Below are positions 8,967 to 18,243 of a DNA stretch of 64,000 bases, piece after piece (positions within the stretch are counted from its first letter, which is position 1; the number at the start of each line of letters is the position of its first letter). A program made the position numbers and the translations under genes. The stretch comes from Gammaproteobacteria bacterium (GTDB taxonomy: Bacteria > Pseudomonadota > Gammaproteobacteria > Ga0077536), in assembly GCA_016209015.1 (NCBI GenBank), contig JACQWY010000020.1, positions 1 to 64,000 of the forward strand, in the 5' to 3' direction. Below the pieces are notes generated by a model. The model ran no database searches. It was not told the origin of the DNA and saw only the letters and a list, made by a program, of their open reading frames with translations.

Positions 8967-9428
8967 TCAGCTCCGGGCGTGATGGAGCAGCAGCAACAGG
9001 CGCTTGTGGATGTTGATCAGCCGTCGCCGGTTCGCGGGGCCGTCCGGCTTGAACTCGTGCAGCGATTTCAGATCCTTGATCTTGTCGTAGATGTTCTCGA
9101 CGAGCTCGTTCGTGGTCTTGCCGGTCCAGGCCGCGAGATCGGTCTTCTCGAGGCCGGGCAGCGCCGCGATCTTCTGCGACTTCAGCGCGCCGAAGTCGAA
9201 GCCCGCCTTGTTCAGACGATCGAATTCGGCGCTCGCGAACTTCGGGATCACGAGCCGGTGATCGACGTCCTCGTTGACGACGCGGAAGCACAGCCGCGAG
9301 TTCTCCTTCAGCTCCGCGATCAGCGCGCGCACGTCGCCCTTGCGGCCCTTGCGGAAGGCATCGAACGAGGCCATGGCCTTCGCCGTGTTGAGCAGTCCCG
9401 CGAGCGCGGGCAGAATCGATTCGAGCAT
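8967..9428 (-). CDS. Small unassigned protein (153 aa)
   Basis: I placed the start at 9428 (MLESILPALAGLL) rather than 9587, because the upstream extension has shadow-like composition. Residues 1-20 form a hydrophobic helix and the rest is charged and helical, with a very leucine-rich end (HKRLLLLLHHARS). No domain was recognised. It lies back to back with the small membrane-protein gene at 9631, leaving a 202-base divergent control region. Confidence 0.6.
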   Translation of the reverse strand: MLESILPALAGLLNTAKAMASFDAFRKGRKGDVRALIAELKENSRLCFRVVNEDVDHRLVIPKFASAEFDRLNKAGFDFGALKSQKIAALPGLEKTDLAAWTGKTTNELVENIYDKIKDLKSLHEFKPDGPANRRRLINIHKRLLLLLHHARS

Positions 9429-9630
9429 CGCTGGAGTTCCGGAGTCGAGCGCGTCCCTGGCGTCCGGCGCACTCGCCGCGAGCTGGGTGATGTCCGCCGT
9501 TCTTCCGGCTAGCGTACAAGACGGCGCGCGCCCCTGCCATCGCCCGGACGGTCGCCGGTTGACCGCGAGGCGCGCCGCTCGCACCATGCGCTGGCGCGTC
9601 GTTCACGGCGCGGTGACGGAGGCGGGCGGC

Positions 9631-10050
9631 ATGATCGAATCGATCCTCGGTGTCCTGAGCGGGCTCGCGACGATAGCGTTCGCGCGGCTGATACGCGGCG
9701 AGCGCTGGTTCTATGCGCTCGTGCTCGTGAGCCTGCCGCTGATCTACGCGGCATTCGCGCTCGAGGCCGGTGCACGCACGGTCGTGCACACCGAGCTCGT
9801 CTACGGCCTGCCGTGGATCGTGGTCGGCGTGCTCGCGCTCGCCGCAGGCTTCCCGTTCTCCGCGAACCTCGTCGCACTGCTCTGGCTCGCGCACGCCGGC
9901 TACGATCTCCTCCACGCCGGCCTCGTCACGAATCCCGGCGTGCCCGGCTGGTATCCCCTCTGGTGCGCGGCGATCGACGTCGTCGTCGCCGTGTATCTCG
10001 TCTGGCTCGCGCGGCGTCTGCCGGCGGGCAATCTGCGGCGCGCGCGCTGA
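9631..10050 (+). CDS. Small four-helix membrane protein, DUF6010-like
   Basis: 139 residues with about four membrane helices (roughly 1-18, 28-45, 58-78, 110-130). The pattern GLPWIVVGVLALAAG, then LAHAGYDLLHAG, then GWYPLWCAAID resembles the DUF6010 family as I remember it; that match is uncertain. The ATG follows a GGAGG-like site. Conserved His, Tyr and Trp near the predicted membrane surface could bind a ligand. It converges on the radical SAM gene, 15 bases away, and no partner is evident. Confidence 0.7.
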   Translation: MIESILGVLSGLATIAFARLIRGERWFYALVLVSLPLIYAAFALEAGARTVVHTELVYGLPWIVVGVLALAAGFPFSANLVALLWLAHAGYDLLHAGLVTNPGVPGWYPLWCAAIDVVVAVYLVWLARRLPAGNLRRAR

Positions 10051-10065
10051 GCCGCGCAGCCCGCC

Positions 10066-11424
10066 TCAATAGTCGAGGTGGGCGAGACGGACCCTGCGGA
10101 TGAAGCGGTTGAACAAGCCGATCCGCTGCCAGATGCCGCGCACGCCGAAGCGCAGCAGCGCCGGAACGATCCGCCAGAACGGCACGGCGCGCATCCACAG
10201 CCGTGCGTACTCCGCATAGAACGCGCGCAGCGGGAGCCGCGTCGGCAGCAGCGCGTGCACCATGTCGTAGAGCTCGGGCTTGCGACTCAGCAGTTCCGCC
10301 TCGCGCGCGGCATGGAGCTCGGTCCCCGGCAGCGGGGTGAGGATCGTGAACGTCGCATACTCGTGCTTCATGCGCCGCACGTAAGCGGCGAGTCCGCGGA
10401 AGTCCTCGCGCGAATAGGCGGGATCTACCATGTAGGACGCGTACATCAGGATCCCGAGCTCGTCGAGGATGCGCACGGCCTCGGCCTGCTGACGCGAATC
10501 TATGCCCTTGTGCATGGCTGCGAGACGTGTATCCGAATAGTCCTCCATGCCGACGAAGACCTGCGCCAGACCGATCGCCGCCCATTTCGCGAAGAGCCCG
10601 GGATTTTCGACGATCGTGTCGACCCGCGCATAGAGAAAATATTTCTTGCGCAGGCCGGCCGCGGAAATCAAATCCGCGAGCCGGTCCATGCGCCTCACGT
10701 CGCACATCGACTCGTCGTCGCAGAAGAAGACGTTCGGCTCGGCGATGGTCGCGAGCTCCGCGACCACCTGCTCCGGAGACCGGCGCAGGTACTTGCCGCC
10801 GGTGATCGCCCACAGCGCGCAGAAGTTGCAGCGTGCCGTGCAGCCGAGCGAGGTGCGCACGGAGGCGAGCGGCTTGAACCATTCGCTGAAATAGTGCGCG
10901 CGGTGCGCGGCCGTGAGTGCGCGGTTGGGCAGCGGCAGATCGTCGAGCGCCGTGTAGCGGCGCGGCGCGGTGCAGCGCAGGCCCGCGGGGCCGGGCAGGG
11001 CGAGGCCCGCGATGTGCGTGAAATCGCCGTCCGCCGCTTTCGCCTGCAGCAGCTCGCGCAGCGTGAAGACGCCCTCGCCGACGACGATCGCGTCGATCTG
11101 CGGTGCGTCGAAATCCGCGGGACTGACCGTCGCGTGATGGCCGCCGACCACGACGAACGTCGCCGGCGCGGCGGCCTTGATGCGCGCGGCGAGGTCCTTC
11201 GCGATATTGACCTGGCTCGTGTAGGCCGTGATCCCCACCACCTCGGGCCCGAAGCGCCGGCAGGCGGCGTCCGGATCCGGGCTGAGGCGCAGATCGAGGA
11301 TTTCGACGTCATGGCCGTCGAGCGCGAGCCCGGCCCCGAGATATTCGAGCGCGAGCGGCTCGAACATGAAGATCTCGTCGGTCATGGGATCGCTGCTCGG
11401 CGGTTGGATCAGCAGGACTTTCAT
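10066..11424 (-). CDS. B12-binding radical SAM protein
   Basis: 452 residues. The N-terminal half (1-140) has the cobalamin-binding Rossmann fold (MKVLLIQPP; VVGITAYTS; VVGGHHATVSP; IDAIVVGEG). The radical SAM core follows, with the [4Fe-4S] ligands Cys195, Cys199 and Cys202 in CTARCNFC. The C-terminal 120 residues are basic and hydrophobic. This is the BchE/HpnR-type architecture, whose members methylate or rearrange unreactive carbons. Overall shape recalls hopanoid methylases, but I cannot assign it to that role. GGAG lies 5 bases before the ATG. No cobalamin genes are adjacent. Confidence 0.9.
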   Translation of the reverse strand: MKVLLIQPPSSDPMTDEIFMFEPLALEYLGAGLALDGHDVEILDLRLSPDPDAACRRFGPEVVGITAYTSQVNIAKDLAARIKAAAPATFVVVGGHHATVSPADFDAPQIDAIVVGEGVFTLRELLQAKAADGDFTHIAGLALPGPAGLRCTAPRRYTALDDLPLPNRALTAAHRAHYFSEWFKPLASVRTSLGCTARCNFCALWAITGGKYLRRSPEQVVAELATIAEPNVFFCDDESMCDVRRMDRLADLISAAGLRKKYFLYARVDTIVENPGLFAKWAAIGLAQVFVGMEDYSDTRLAAMHKGIDSRQQAEAVRILDELGILMYASYMVDPAYSREDFRGLAAYVRRMKHEYATFTILTPLPGTELHAAREAELLSRKPELYDMVHALLPTRLPLRAFYAEYARLWMRAVPFWRIVPALLRFGVRGIWQRIGLFNRFIRRVRLAHLDY

Positions 11425-11707
11425 GGCAGCTCCGGAGAGAAAACGGAATTCGGGCCGCAGCGCGGAGGCGAGGCGAAGTGCGGCGGGGGCGCGCGCTGCG
11501 GGCGAGGGTGGCCTCGGCGTGCGGATCGCCGGGACGGGAAGGGCACGATGCGCGCCGGAGCGGGCCGGCGCGCGGCCTGAGACGCGGTGACGTCGCGGCG
11601 GACTTCATGGTGCTCACTGCAGTCGCCTCCCGGGCGATCGTCCTGATCGCCCCGGCGTCATTATCCGCCGCGCGGACCTGCCGCGCCAGGAACCGCGGGC
11701 GAGCGCC

Positions 11708-12745
11708 TCAGCGGAAGTGCGGCATCACCTCGCGCGCGAAGAGCTCCATGGACTTGCGCGCTTTCGCGGCCGGCATGCCCGCCATCTGCATCCACATCAC
11801 GAGATGCGTGCAGCGCGTCTCGGCGGTGTAGCGCTCGATCTCGGCGATCGCGTCGTCCGGCGTGCCGACGATGAGCGGGGCCTGGAAGAACGAGATGCCC
11901 GCGGCCTTGCGCAGCTCGCCGATCGGCGGCACGACGGGCGCCGACATCACGGCCGAGCCCCATTCCATGTCGTCGGCCTCTTTGAAGCGATGGTCGTAGA
12001 GCGACATCATGTAGTGCAGGTACTGCTCGCAGTCGTCCCAGGCCTGCTCGCGCGTCTCGGCGACGTAGACGGCACGGAGCTGCGAGATCTTGTGATCCTC
12101 GATGTTCCTGCCGAGCTTCACGAGCTCGTCGTCGTAATAGCGCTGCAGATCGCCGCCGCCGCTGCCGGCGAGGTGATAGCCCATGCGCGCGACGCGACGC
12201 ACCGAGTTCTCCGCCATCGCGGCGATCCAGATCGGCGGGCCGGGCTGCTGGATCGGCCGCGGGCTGAGCTCGATGTCGCGGAGCTGCCAGTATTTGCCGG
12301 CGTAGGAGAAGCCCGGCTCGGTGAAGCACTTCTCGATGATCTCGACGCCTTCGACCACACGGGAGACGCGCTGCCTGCGCGAGATGCCGAAGCTCGCGAA
12401 CTCGCTCAGCCAATAGCCCTGGCCGACGCCGAGATCGAGGCGACCGCCGGAGATGATGTCGACCGTCGCCGCGTCCTCGGCGACGCGCACGGGATGGTGG
12501 AAGGGCAGCACGATGATGAACGTGCCGATGCGGATGGTGCGCGTGCGGGCGGCGATCGCGGAGAGGATCGGCAGCAGGCTCGGCGACCAGCCGTCCTCCG
12601 CGAAGTGGTGCTCGGTCGTCCAGATCGTGTCGTAACCGAGTGCCTCGGCGAGCTCCGCCTGCTCGATGTGCTCGCGATAGATGGCGTCGAACGGCCGGGC
12701 CCATTGTTTCGGGTTGCGGAATGCGAGCAAGAGTCCGAAGTCCAT
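11708..12745 (-). CDS. Luciferase-like (LLM) flavin-dependent monooxygenase
   Basis: A 345-aa TIM-barrel oxidoreductase of the bacterial luciferase superfamily, using FMNH2 from a partner reductase. Typical blocks are YDTIWTTEHHF near residue 40, RIGTFIIVLPFHHPVRVAED, and GGRLDLGVGQGY. I chose the second ATG (12745) because GGGGAGG would otherwise touch the start codon at 12751. The gene lies 38 bases downstream of a second LLM gene on the same strand, so the two are probably cotranscribed. Substrate unknown. The 11425-11707 gap beyond it shows nothing. Confidence 0.9.
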   Translation of the reverse strand: MDFGLLLAFRNPKQWARPFDAIYREHIEQAELAEALGYDTIWTTEHHFAEDGWSPSLLPILSAIAARTRTIRIGTFIIVLPFHHPVRVAEDAATVDIISGGRLDLGVGQGYWLSEFASFGISRRQRVSRVVEGVEIIEKCFTEPGFSYAGKYWQLRDIELSPRPIQQPGPPIWIAAMAENSVRRVARMGYHLAGSGGGDLQRYYDDELVKLGRNIEDHKISQLRAVYVAETREQAWDDCEQYLHYMMSLYDHRFKEADDMEWGSAVMSAPVVPPIGELRKAAGISFFQAPLIVGTPDDAIAEIERYTAETRCTHLVMWMQMAGMPAAKARKSMELFAREVMPHFR

Positions 12746-12783
12746 GGTCATCCTCCCCTGTGCTTGGAGTGTTGCGCGTTCGT

Positions 12784-14169
12784 TCAGTCCTCTCCGCGCC
12801 GCCGCAGCGGCGCGATCTGCGGAACGAGCTCGGGACCGGCGCCCGTGTCCCAGTCCGGGCCGCCGCCGCAGGCCCGCCGGAGCTCGGGCGCGCAGGCCTC
12901 GGCGAAGTACTGCATCATGTCCTCGATCTCGCGGCCTTCGAAGCCCGCCTTCTCGAACAGTGCGGCGAACATGAGATCCTCGTAACCGCAGGCGGTCTTG
13001 AGCTTCAGGATCTTCTCGACGATCTGCTCCGGCTCGCCGACGAGCGCGATGTCCGCCTCGATCAGCATCCCGGCCGTCACGCGTTCACCGACCGGCAGCA
13101 GCGAGCCCTCGAAGAACGGACCGATGTAGGAGAACTGATGCTCGAGGCCGCGCTTCACGCGCGCCGCTTCGCGTGCGCGGTTCGCACCGGGCAGGTAGAG
13201 ATGCATGAAGCGTGCGATCGCGACCCCGCGGCGATAGCGCGTATCCCAGCCGTAACGCAGCGCGCCGCGGCCGAGGCGATCCGGCCAGCCCGCGCGCTCC
13301 GCCGCGCGATAGTAGATTTCGATGTTGCGCGCGAGCGCCTCGTTCGTCTCGCCGACGAAGTAACCGTTCACGCCGTTCTCGGCCGCCCAGGTGATGGAAC
13401 GCGGGCTCGTCAGCGGCTGCCACAGTTGCGGATGGGGCTTCTGCAGCGGCGGCGGCACGACGCTGATCTCGCGCAGCGTCGTCGTGCTCGCGACGACGGG
13501 ATTGCCGCCGGACGAAGGATCCGGTCCGCCGAGCCTGAGGACGTCCGCGACCTCGCGCTCGACCTGCGGCTGCGCGAAGAAGGCTTTCGTCGCGGCGTGG
13601 TTCCAGCGCGTATAGCTCGGCGGGATGGAGAAGTTCTCGCCGTGATGTGCGAACGAGGGCTCGGTCCAGGCCTTCAGCAGGATTTCGTACGCTTCCTGGA
13701 ACGACGCGCGATTGCGTTCCTGATCCTGGATCGTCGAGCCATAGGGCCGGCCGAGCGTCTCGTTCTCGCGCGGCTGGTAGCCGCGCCCGATGCCGCACTC
13801 CACGCGCCCGCCGCTCGCGACGTCGAGCATCGCAATCTGCTCGGCGAGGCGGAGCGGATGGTGCCAGGTGATGATGTTCGCGGCCTGGCCGAGCCGGATA
13901 CGCTTCGTGTGCGCGGCGATCGCCATCTCGGAGAGCAGCGGATTCGGCGAGAACTCCGCGCCCTCGATCTGGAAGTGGTGCTCGGTCTGGAACCAGTAGT
14001 CGTAGCCGAGCCGCTCGGCGAGTATGCCCTGGCGGATCTGGTTGACGACCGTGCGCTGCGTGGATTCGCGCACCTGTGCGAGCGAGCCGTCCGTGATCGC
14101 GAGGCCGCCGGGCTCGTAGGTGACGGGCAGGTCCGTCGAGCCGTTGTGAAAGCATCCGAGCTCGATCAT
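12784..14169 (-). CDS. Luciferase-like (LLM) flavin-dependent monooxygenase, larger paralogue
   Basis: 461 residues as started here. It shares the LLM core with its neighbour: YDYWFQTEHHFQIEG, HHPLRLAEQIAMLDVASGG, ECGIGRGYQPREN. It has a longer insertion in the middle (residues about 180-290) that probably shapes the substrate pocket. The ATG at 14169 is 9 bases after GGGAG; the in-frame ATG at 14178 would abut it. It lies divergent from the Baeyer-Villiger monooxygenase, a pairing consistent with breakdown of a cyclic ketone or terpenoid, which is inference from context. Confidence 0.88.
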   Translation of the reverse strand: MIELGCFHNGSTDLPVTYEPGGLAITDGSLAQVRESTQRTVVNQIRQGILAERLGYDYWFQTEHHFQIEGAEFSPNPLLSEMAIAAHTKRIRLGQAANIITWHHPLRLAEQIAMLDVASGGRVECGIGRGYQPRENETLGRPYGSTIQDQERNRASFQEAYEILLKAWTEPSFAHHGENFSIPPSYTRWNHAATKAFFAQPQVEREVADVLRLGGPDPSSGGNPVVASTTTLREISVVPPPLQKPHPQLWQPLTSPRSITWAAENGVNGYFVGETNEALARNIEIYYRAAERAGWPDRLGRGALRYGWDTRYRRGVAIARFMHLYLPGANRAREAARVKRGLEHQFSYIGPFFEGSLLPVGERVTAGMLIEADIALVGEPEQIVEKILKLKTACGYEDLMFAALFEKAGFEGREIEDMMQYFAEACAPELRRACGGGPDWDTGAGPELVPQIAPLRRRGED

Positions 14170-14369
14170 GTCGTGCATCTCCCGTTTCAATCGTGATGGG
14201 CCACATCTCAACGGTGCGGTGGGCGAGCCACTGCCGGACGCCCGTAACATAACCGTCGCTGCACCGGAGTGTCCATGCGGGTCAGCCTGTACGTACCTTC
14301 GCTGCGCTGCGAAAGGCGCCGGCGTCGGGATTTCCCGATGCGTGTCGCGTCCGACCGCCGTCGCGCGCG

Positions 14370-14397
14370 TTGACATGTCCGTACAAGTAACTATGAT
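14370..14397 (+). promoter_or_regulatory. Near-consensus sigma-70 promoter of the BVMO gene
   Basis: TTGACA (14370-14375), 16-base spacer, TATGAT (14392-14397), 80 bases before the BVMO start. Such a strong match is rare in this G+C-rich sequence. The spacer holds TGTCCGTACA, close to the TGTNCGNACA palindromes bound by some TetR-type repressors, so repression is possible but unproven. The rest of the 14170-14477 gap shows no gene. Confidence 0.75.
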
Positions 14398-14477
14398 GCG
14401 CTTGCCGTCCCACCCTCCAGTCCGGCAGCGGCGGCGCAATCCCCATCTCCCCGCGGTACGAACAGAGGAATCGCGAC

Positions 14478-16091
14478 ATGGCTCAGACGGACATCCCCCA
14501 GTACGACGCGATCATCATCGGAGGGGGCGTCTCCGGCCTCTATTCCCTGTACAGACTGCGCGAGCGCGGCATGACGGCGCGCGTGTTCGAAGCGGGCGAC
14601 GCGATCGGCGGCACCTGGTACTGGAATCGCTATCCCGGCGCACGCCTCGATTCGGAGTCGTGGTCCTACCAGTATTCGTTCTCGAAGGAGCTCATCGACG
14701 GCTGGAACTGGACGGAGCACTTCGCGGGCCAGCCGGAGATCGAGCGCTATCTGAACTACGTCTGCGACGAGCTGAAGCTGCGTGACGGCATCGAGCTCGG
14801 GACGCGCGTGAAGTCCTGCATCTACGACGAGGCCTCGAAGCTGTGGACGATCACCACGGAGGCCGGCCGCCGGGCGCGCGGCCGCTACGTCATCGCGGCG
14901 ACGGGCTTCCTGTCCGCGCATCAGTTCCCGGAATATCCCGGGGTCGAGGACTTCGAGGGGCTCTCGCTGCATACCGCGCGCTGGCCGAAGGAAGGCGTGG
15001 ACCTGAAAGGCAAGCGCGTCGGCATCATCGGCACCGGGCCGACCGCCGTGCAGATCATCCAGACGATCGTCTACGAGGTGGAGCACCTGACCGTCTTCCA
15101 GCGCACGCCGAACTGGTGCACGGCGCTGCGCAACAAGCCGATGGACGAGGCGACGCGCGCCGGCTTCAAGCGCGACGCCCCGCAGATCTTCGAGCAGTGC
15201 AACGAGACGCTCGCCGCGTTCATCCACAAGGCCGATCCCCGTGACGGCGTCGACGTCCCGAAAGCCGAGCGCTGGAAGCTCTACGAGGAGCTGCACGCGC
15301 GCGGCGGCTTCGCGCTCTGGTTCGCGAACTACCACGACGTCTTCACGAGCCAGGAGATCGCGGACGACGTCGGCGAGTTCCTGGCGATGAAGATCCGCGA
15401 GCGCGTGAAGGATCCGGTGATGGCCGAGAAGCTCATCCCGAAGGATCACACCTTCGGCACGAAGCGTCCGCCGGGCGAGACGAACTACTACGAGGCCTAC
15501 AACAACGGCAACATCGATCTCGTCGAAGTGAAGAAGACGCCGATCGAGCGCATCACGCCGCGCGGCGTGCGCACGAGCGAGCGCGACTACGAGCTCGACA
15601 TCCTCATCTACGCGACGGGTTTCCGCAGCCTGACGGGCGAGCTGCTGCGCATCGACATCCGCGGCCGCGACGGTCTCTCGCTCGCCGGGAAATGGGCGGA
15701 CGGCCCGCGCACGAATCTCGGCGTGCAGTTCGCGGGCTTCCCGAATCTGTTCGCGATCCTCGGCCCGCACAATCCGGCGACGTTCTGCAACCTGCCGCGC
15801 TGCATCGAGAACAACGTCGACTGGGTCATGCACTGCATCGATTTCCTCAAGGCGAACGGCCAGACCTCGATCGAGACGACGGTCGATGCGGAGAACGCCT
15901 GGACGCAGGTCTGCAACGAATCCGCGAAGGGGCTCCTCATCGGCGAGATGAAGGACTCCTGGTTCTACGGCAACAACAACCAGGGCGGCGAGCGCGGCCA
16001 CTTCCTGCTCTACGCGGGCGGCGTGCCGGCCTATCGCAGAATTTTCCGCGAGGTCGAGACGCAGGGTTATCCGGGCTTCGTGCGGAGCTGA
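14478..16091 (+). CDS. Flavin-dependent Baeyer-Villiger-type monooxygenase
   Basis: 537 residues. Two Rossmann motifs bind FAD (GGGVSG, residues 15-20) and NADPH (GTGPTA, 185-190). The class B fingerprint FxGxxxHxxxWP is intact as FEGLSLHTARWP (159-170). The early segment GGTWYWNRYPGARLDSES is typical of cyclohexanone/steroid-type BVMOs. These enzymes insert oxygen next to a ketone to give an ester or lactone. It is expressed from its own promoter and faces the LLM genes. A GAGGAA ribosome site precedes the start. The exact substrate is unknown. Confidence 0.94.
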   Translation: MAQTDIPQYDAIIIGGGVSGLYSLYRLRERGMTARVFEAGDAIGGTWYWNRYPGARLDSESWSYQYSFSKELIDGWNWTEHFAGQPEIERYLNYVCDELKLRDGIELGTRVKSCIYDEASKLWTITTEAGRRARGRYVIAATGFLSAHQFPEYPGVEDFEGLSLHTARWPKEGVDLKGKRVGIIGTGPTAVQIIQTIVYEVEHLTVFQRTPNWCTALRNKPMDEATRAGFKRDAPQIFEQCNETLAAFIHKADPRDGVDVPKAERWKLYEELHARGGFALWFANYHDVFTSQEIADDVGEFLAMKIRERVKDPVMAEKLIPKDHTFGTKRPPGETNYYEAYNNGNIDLVEVKKTPIERITPRGVRTSERDYELDILIYATGFRSLTGELLRIDIRGRDGLSLAGKWADGPRTNLGVQFAGFPNLFAILGPHNPATFCNLPRCIENNVDWVMHCIDFLKANGQTSIETTVDAENAWTQVCNESAKGLLIGEMKDSWFYGNNNQGGERGHFLLYAGGVPAYRRIFREVETQGYPGFVRS

Positions 16092-16116
16092 GATGAAGCG
16101 GGCTGACCCTTTTGGC

Positions 16117-16159
16117 GCCGGGGTCTGACGCGTGTGGTGCCGGGGTCTGACGCGTGTGG
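16117..16159. repeat. Short tandem repeat and hairpin in the 16092-16453 gap
   Basis: The 21-base unit GCCGGGGTCTGACGCGTGTGG occurs at 16117-16137 and again at 16139-16159. A hairpin follows at once (AACTCGC, 3-base loop, GCGAGTT; 16162-16178). The 15-base string TGTCCATGCGGGTCA at 16178-16192 also occurs upstream of the BVMO at 14270-14284. The gap holds no gene I would call. Confidence 0.75.
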
Positions 16160-16453
16160 GTAACTCGCGCAGCGAGTTGTCCATGCGGGTCATACCCCGG
16201 CACCCGGAGCGCCGAGCGAAGGGATCTCCAGCGTCGGAATCGAAGACCCCGATCGATGCGCCTCCTTCGTCGGCACATCCTATGAATGCGTTCCGCGCGC
16301 ACGATAGAATCACCCGCTGAGCGCACCTTCGCACTTGACTCATATCACCCGCGCGCCACCCATCCGGGCGACACTTCCAAACACCGCGCCGGCTTCTCCA
16401 TCCTCCCGTCCGGCGATCGTGCCCCGAGGAGACCTGCACATGGCCGCGCTGCG

Positions 16454-18103
16454 ATGACGGAACCCGAAGCCGAGCTCTCCCCGGTCCGCCACTTCCGGCA
16501 GATCCTGATCTGGCCGATGCTCATGGTGCGCGGCGCGGGACTCGATCCGCACGAGCCGTTCTGGATGGCGCTCGAGCGCGAGCCGGGAACCGCGGGCTGG
16601 TTCCGCGTCGCCGACGAATTCAACACCGCACCGAACGCATTCCTGGAGAAGCATTACAAGGAATTCGTCGTCTTCCTGCCGCACGTCCAGCGCTTCCTCT
16701 ACGGCAAGGGCCGCGGCACGGCGGCGCACGCGGAGACCGAAACGCCCGGCGACTCCGCGCGGCGCGTCTATCGCCGCCGCGACGTCGCGGCGCTCCGGCT
16801 CGTGCTGCGCGCGGGGCAGGCGCCGATCGATCTCACCGTACACCGCGTCGATCTCTGCTTCTTCGACGACATCGACGTCGCGTTCCTGATCATCGAGGTC
16901 TACGCGGAAAATCTGCCGCTCGCCACCGCGCTCGATCTGCTCTATCGCTTCGGGCGCGTCTATCCGACGGGCTGGAACGACGAGGGCGAGGGCGTGCACA
17001 ACGCCCTGTCCTCGGAATGGCTCGACGCCGGGGGCCGGGTGCTCGCCGGCTCCGACGTCGGCGCGCGCGATCGTTATCTCGCGTTCACGCACGAGCACCG
17101 CGCGCCGCCGCTGTCCATGCACTGGGCTTTCCTCATGCGGCCGCTCGCGCTCGACGTCTCGGATGAGGAGGCGCCGATCCGCTACCGCCAGATCGAATAC
17201 CACCGCATGCCGCTCATGGCCTATCTCGCGGTCGACAATCCCCGCACGATCCCGCGCGACGTGTGGGTGCGGCTCGGCCTCGTCGCGACCGTGCATCCGG
17301 ACGAGGCGATCGTCAGCCACGATCCGGACGTCGCGGACTTCGAGGCGCGCTACTGCTTCGATCGCTACTGGGTCGGCACGGAGCGCGGGCCGAATTCGCG
17401 CTTCCTGTGCAGCGGGCGCGCCTTCATCCTCGTCGGCGAGGCGCGCGATCCCTACTTTAAGGACGATCAGCGCGGCATGCTCGCGCAGTTCCGCCATCAG
17501 TATCTGTTGATGTTCCTCATCAACCACCTGCACCGGGCGACGCTGCTGACGTTCTCCGATCGCCTCGCGGACGCGATCCACGGCCTCGACATGCGCGACT
17601 CGGAGTCCGTGCGCTGGTTCCGCAACCGCATCCGCGACACGTTCGAATCCTTCCTGCGCTTCACGCACCGTTACTGGTTCCACGAGCTTTCCGAACGTCC
17701 GCACATGCAGGCCCTGAACCGCATGTGCGCCGGACATCTCGCGAACGACGAGCTCTATGCAGAGGTGAAGGAGGAGATCGGCGACATGAACGCCTACCTC
17801 GACAGCGACGCCGCGCGGCGCACGAATTCGCTGTTCGTGCGGCTGAACGTGGTGACGGTGTTCTCGATCATCGGCACGGTCGCGACCGGCATTCTCGGCA
17901 TGAATCTCTTCGCGCTCGCCGAGCAGCCGGCCGTCATCCGCATCGCCTGGTTCGTCGCCGCGCTCGCGGGCGTGACGGCGATACTCTTCGGCGCGGTGAT
18001 GCTGTCCTCACGGCTTTCGGCGTGGATGGACGTGCTCTCGGACGATCGGCTGCCGTTCCCGAAGCGCGTGCTCGGGCTGTGCAAGGGGAAGCGGAGAGAG
18101 TAG
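16454..18103 (+). CDS. CorA-like divalent-cation transporter
   Basis: 549 residues. The long N-terminal cytosolic domain is followed by helices and two C-terminal membrane segments. The signature GMN (482-484, in ILGMNLFAL) sits at the end of the first pore helix, as in CorA/Mrs2 channels, although the protein is much longer than E. coli CorA (about 316 aa). It probably moves Mg2+ or a related cation, or an efflux variant of the family. I used the ATG at 16454; an upstream in-frame ATG at 16286 would add 56 repeat-like residues. Confidence 0.85.
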   Translation: MTEPEAELSPVRHFRQILIWPMLMVRGAGLDPHEPFWMALEREPGTAGWFRVADEFNTAPNAFLEKHYKEFVVFLPHVQRFLYGKGRGTAAHAETETPGDSARRVYRRRDVAALRLVLRAGQAPIDLTVHRVDLCFFDDIDVAFLIIEVYAENLPLATALDLLYRFGRVYPTGWNDEGEGVHNALSSEWLDAGGRVLAGSDVGARDRYLAFTHEHRAPPLSMHWAFLMRPLALDVSDEEAPIRYRQIEYHRMPLMAYLAVDNPRTIPRDVWVRLGLVATVHPDEAIVSHDPDVADFEARYCFDRYWVGTERGPNSRFLCSGRAFILVGEARDPYFKDDQRGMLAQFRHQYLLMFLINHLHRATLLTFSDRLADAIHGLDMRDSESVRWFRNRIRDTFESFLRFTHRYWFHELSERPHMQALNRMCAGHLANDELYAEVKEEIGDMNAYLDSDAARRTNSLFVRLNVVTVFSIIGTVATGILGMNLFALAEQPAVIRIAWFVAALAGVTAILFGAVMLSSRLSAWMDVLSDDRLPFPKRVLGLCKGKRRE

Positions 18104-18130
18104 GTCGGGCTGACGAAGGAAGCCCGACAT
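18100..18130. repeat. REP-like palindrome at the 3' end of the CorA-like gene
   Basis: TCGGGCTGACGAAGGAAGCCCGA forms a hairpin directly at the stop codon. An inverted near-identical copy is at 20994-21024. It may also serve as a weak terminator or 3' end protector. Confidence 0.7.
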
Positions 18131-18150
18131 GCAGAGCGACGGGCATAGCG

Positions 18151-18243
18151 GCGGGAATTGGGGTCAGGTTCGAATTCGCGGCCAACGTAATGGCCCGTAC
18201 CCGGGCGCCCGCCCGCGAATTCGAACCTGACCCCATTTCCCGC
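18151..18243. repeat. 93-bp palindromic MITE, copy 2
   Basis: The 30-base arms 18151-18180 and 18214-18243 are inverted repeats with one mismatch (GGGAATTGGGG against GGGAAATGGGG). The centre (GCCAACGTAATGGCCCGTAC) matches the inverted copy 3 closely. The element ends exactly at the glpK stop codon (18244). Confidence 0.88.

Noticed and set aside
16286-16453. 56-residue N-terminal extension of the CorA-like protein
   Set aside because: It is encoded by repeat-bearing intergenic sequence; the ATG at 16454 matches the domain start better.
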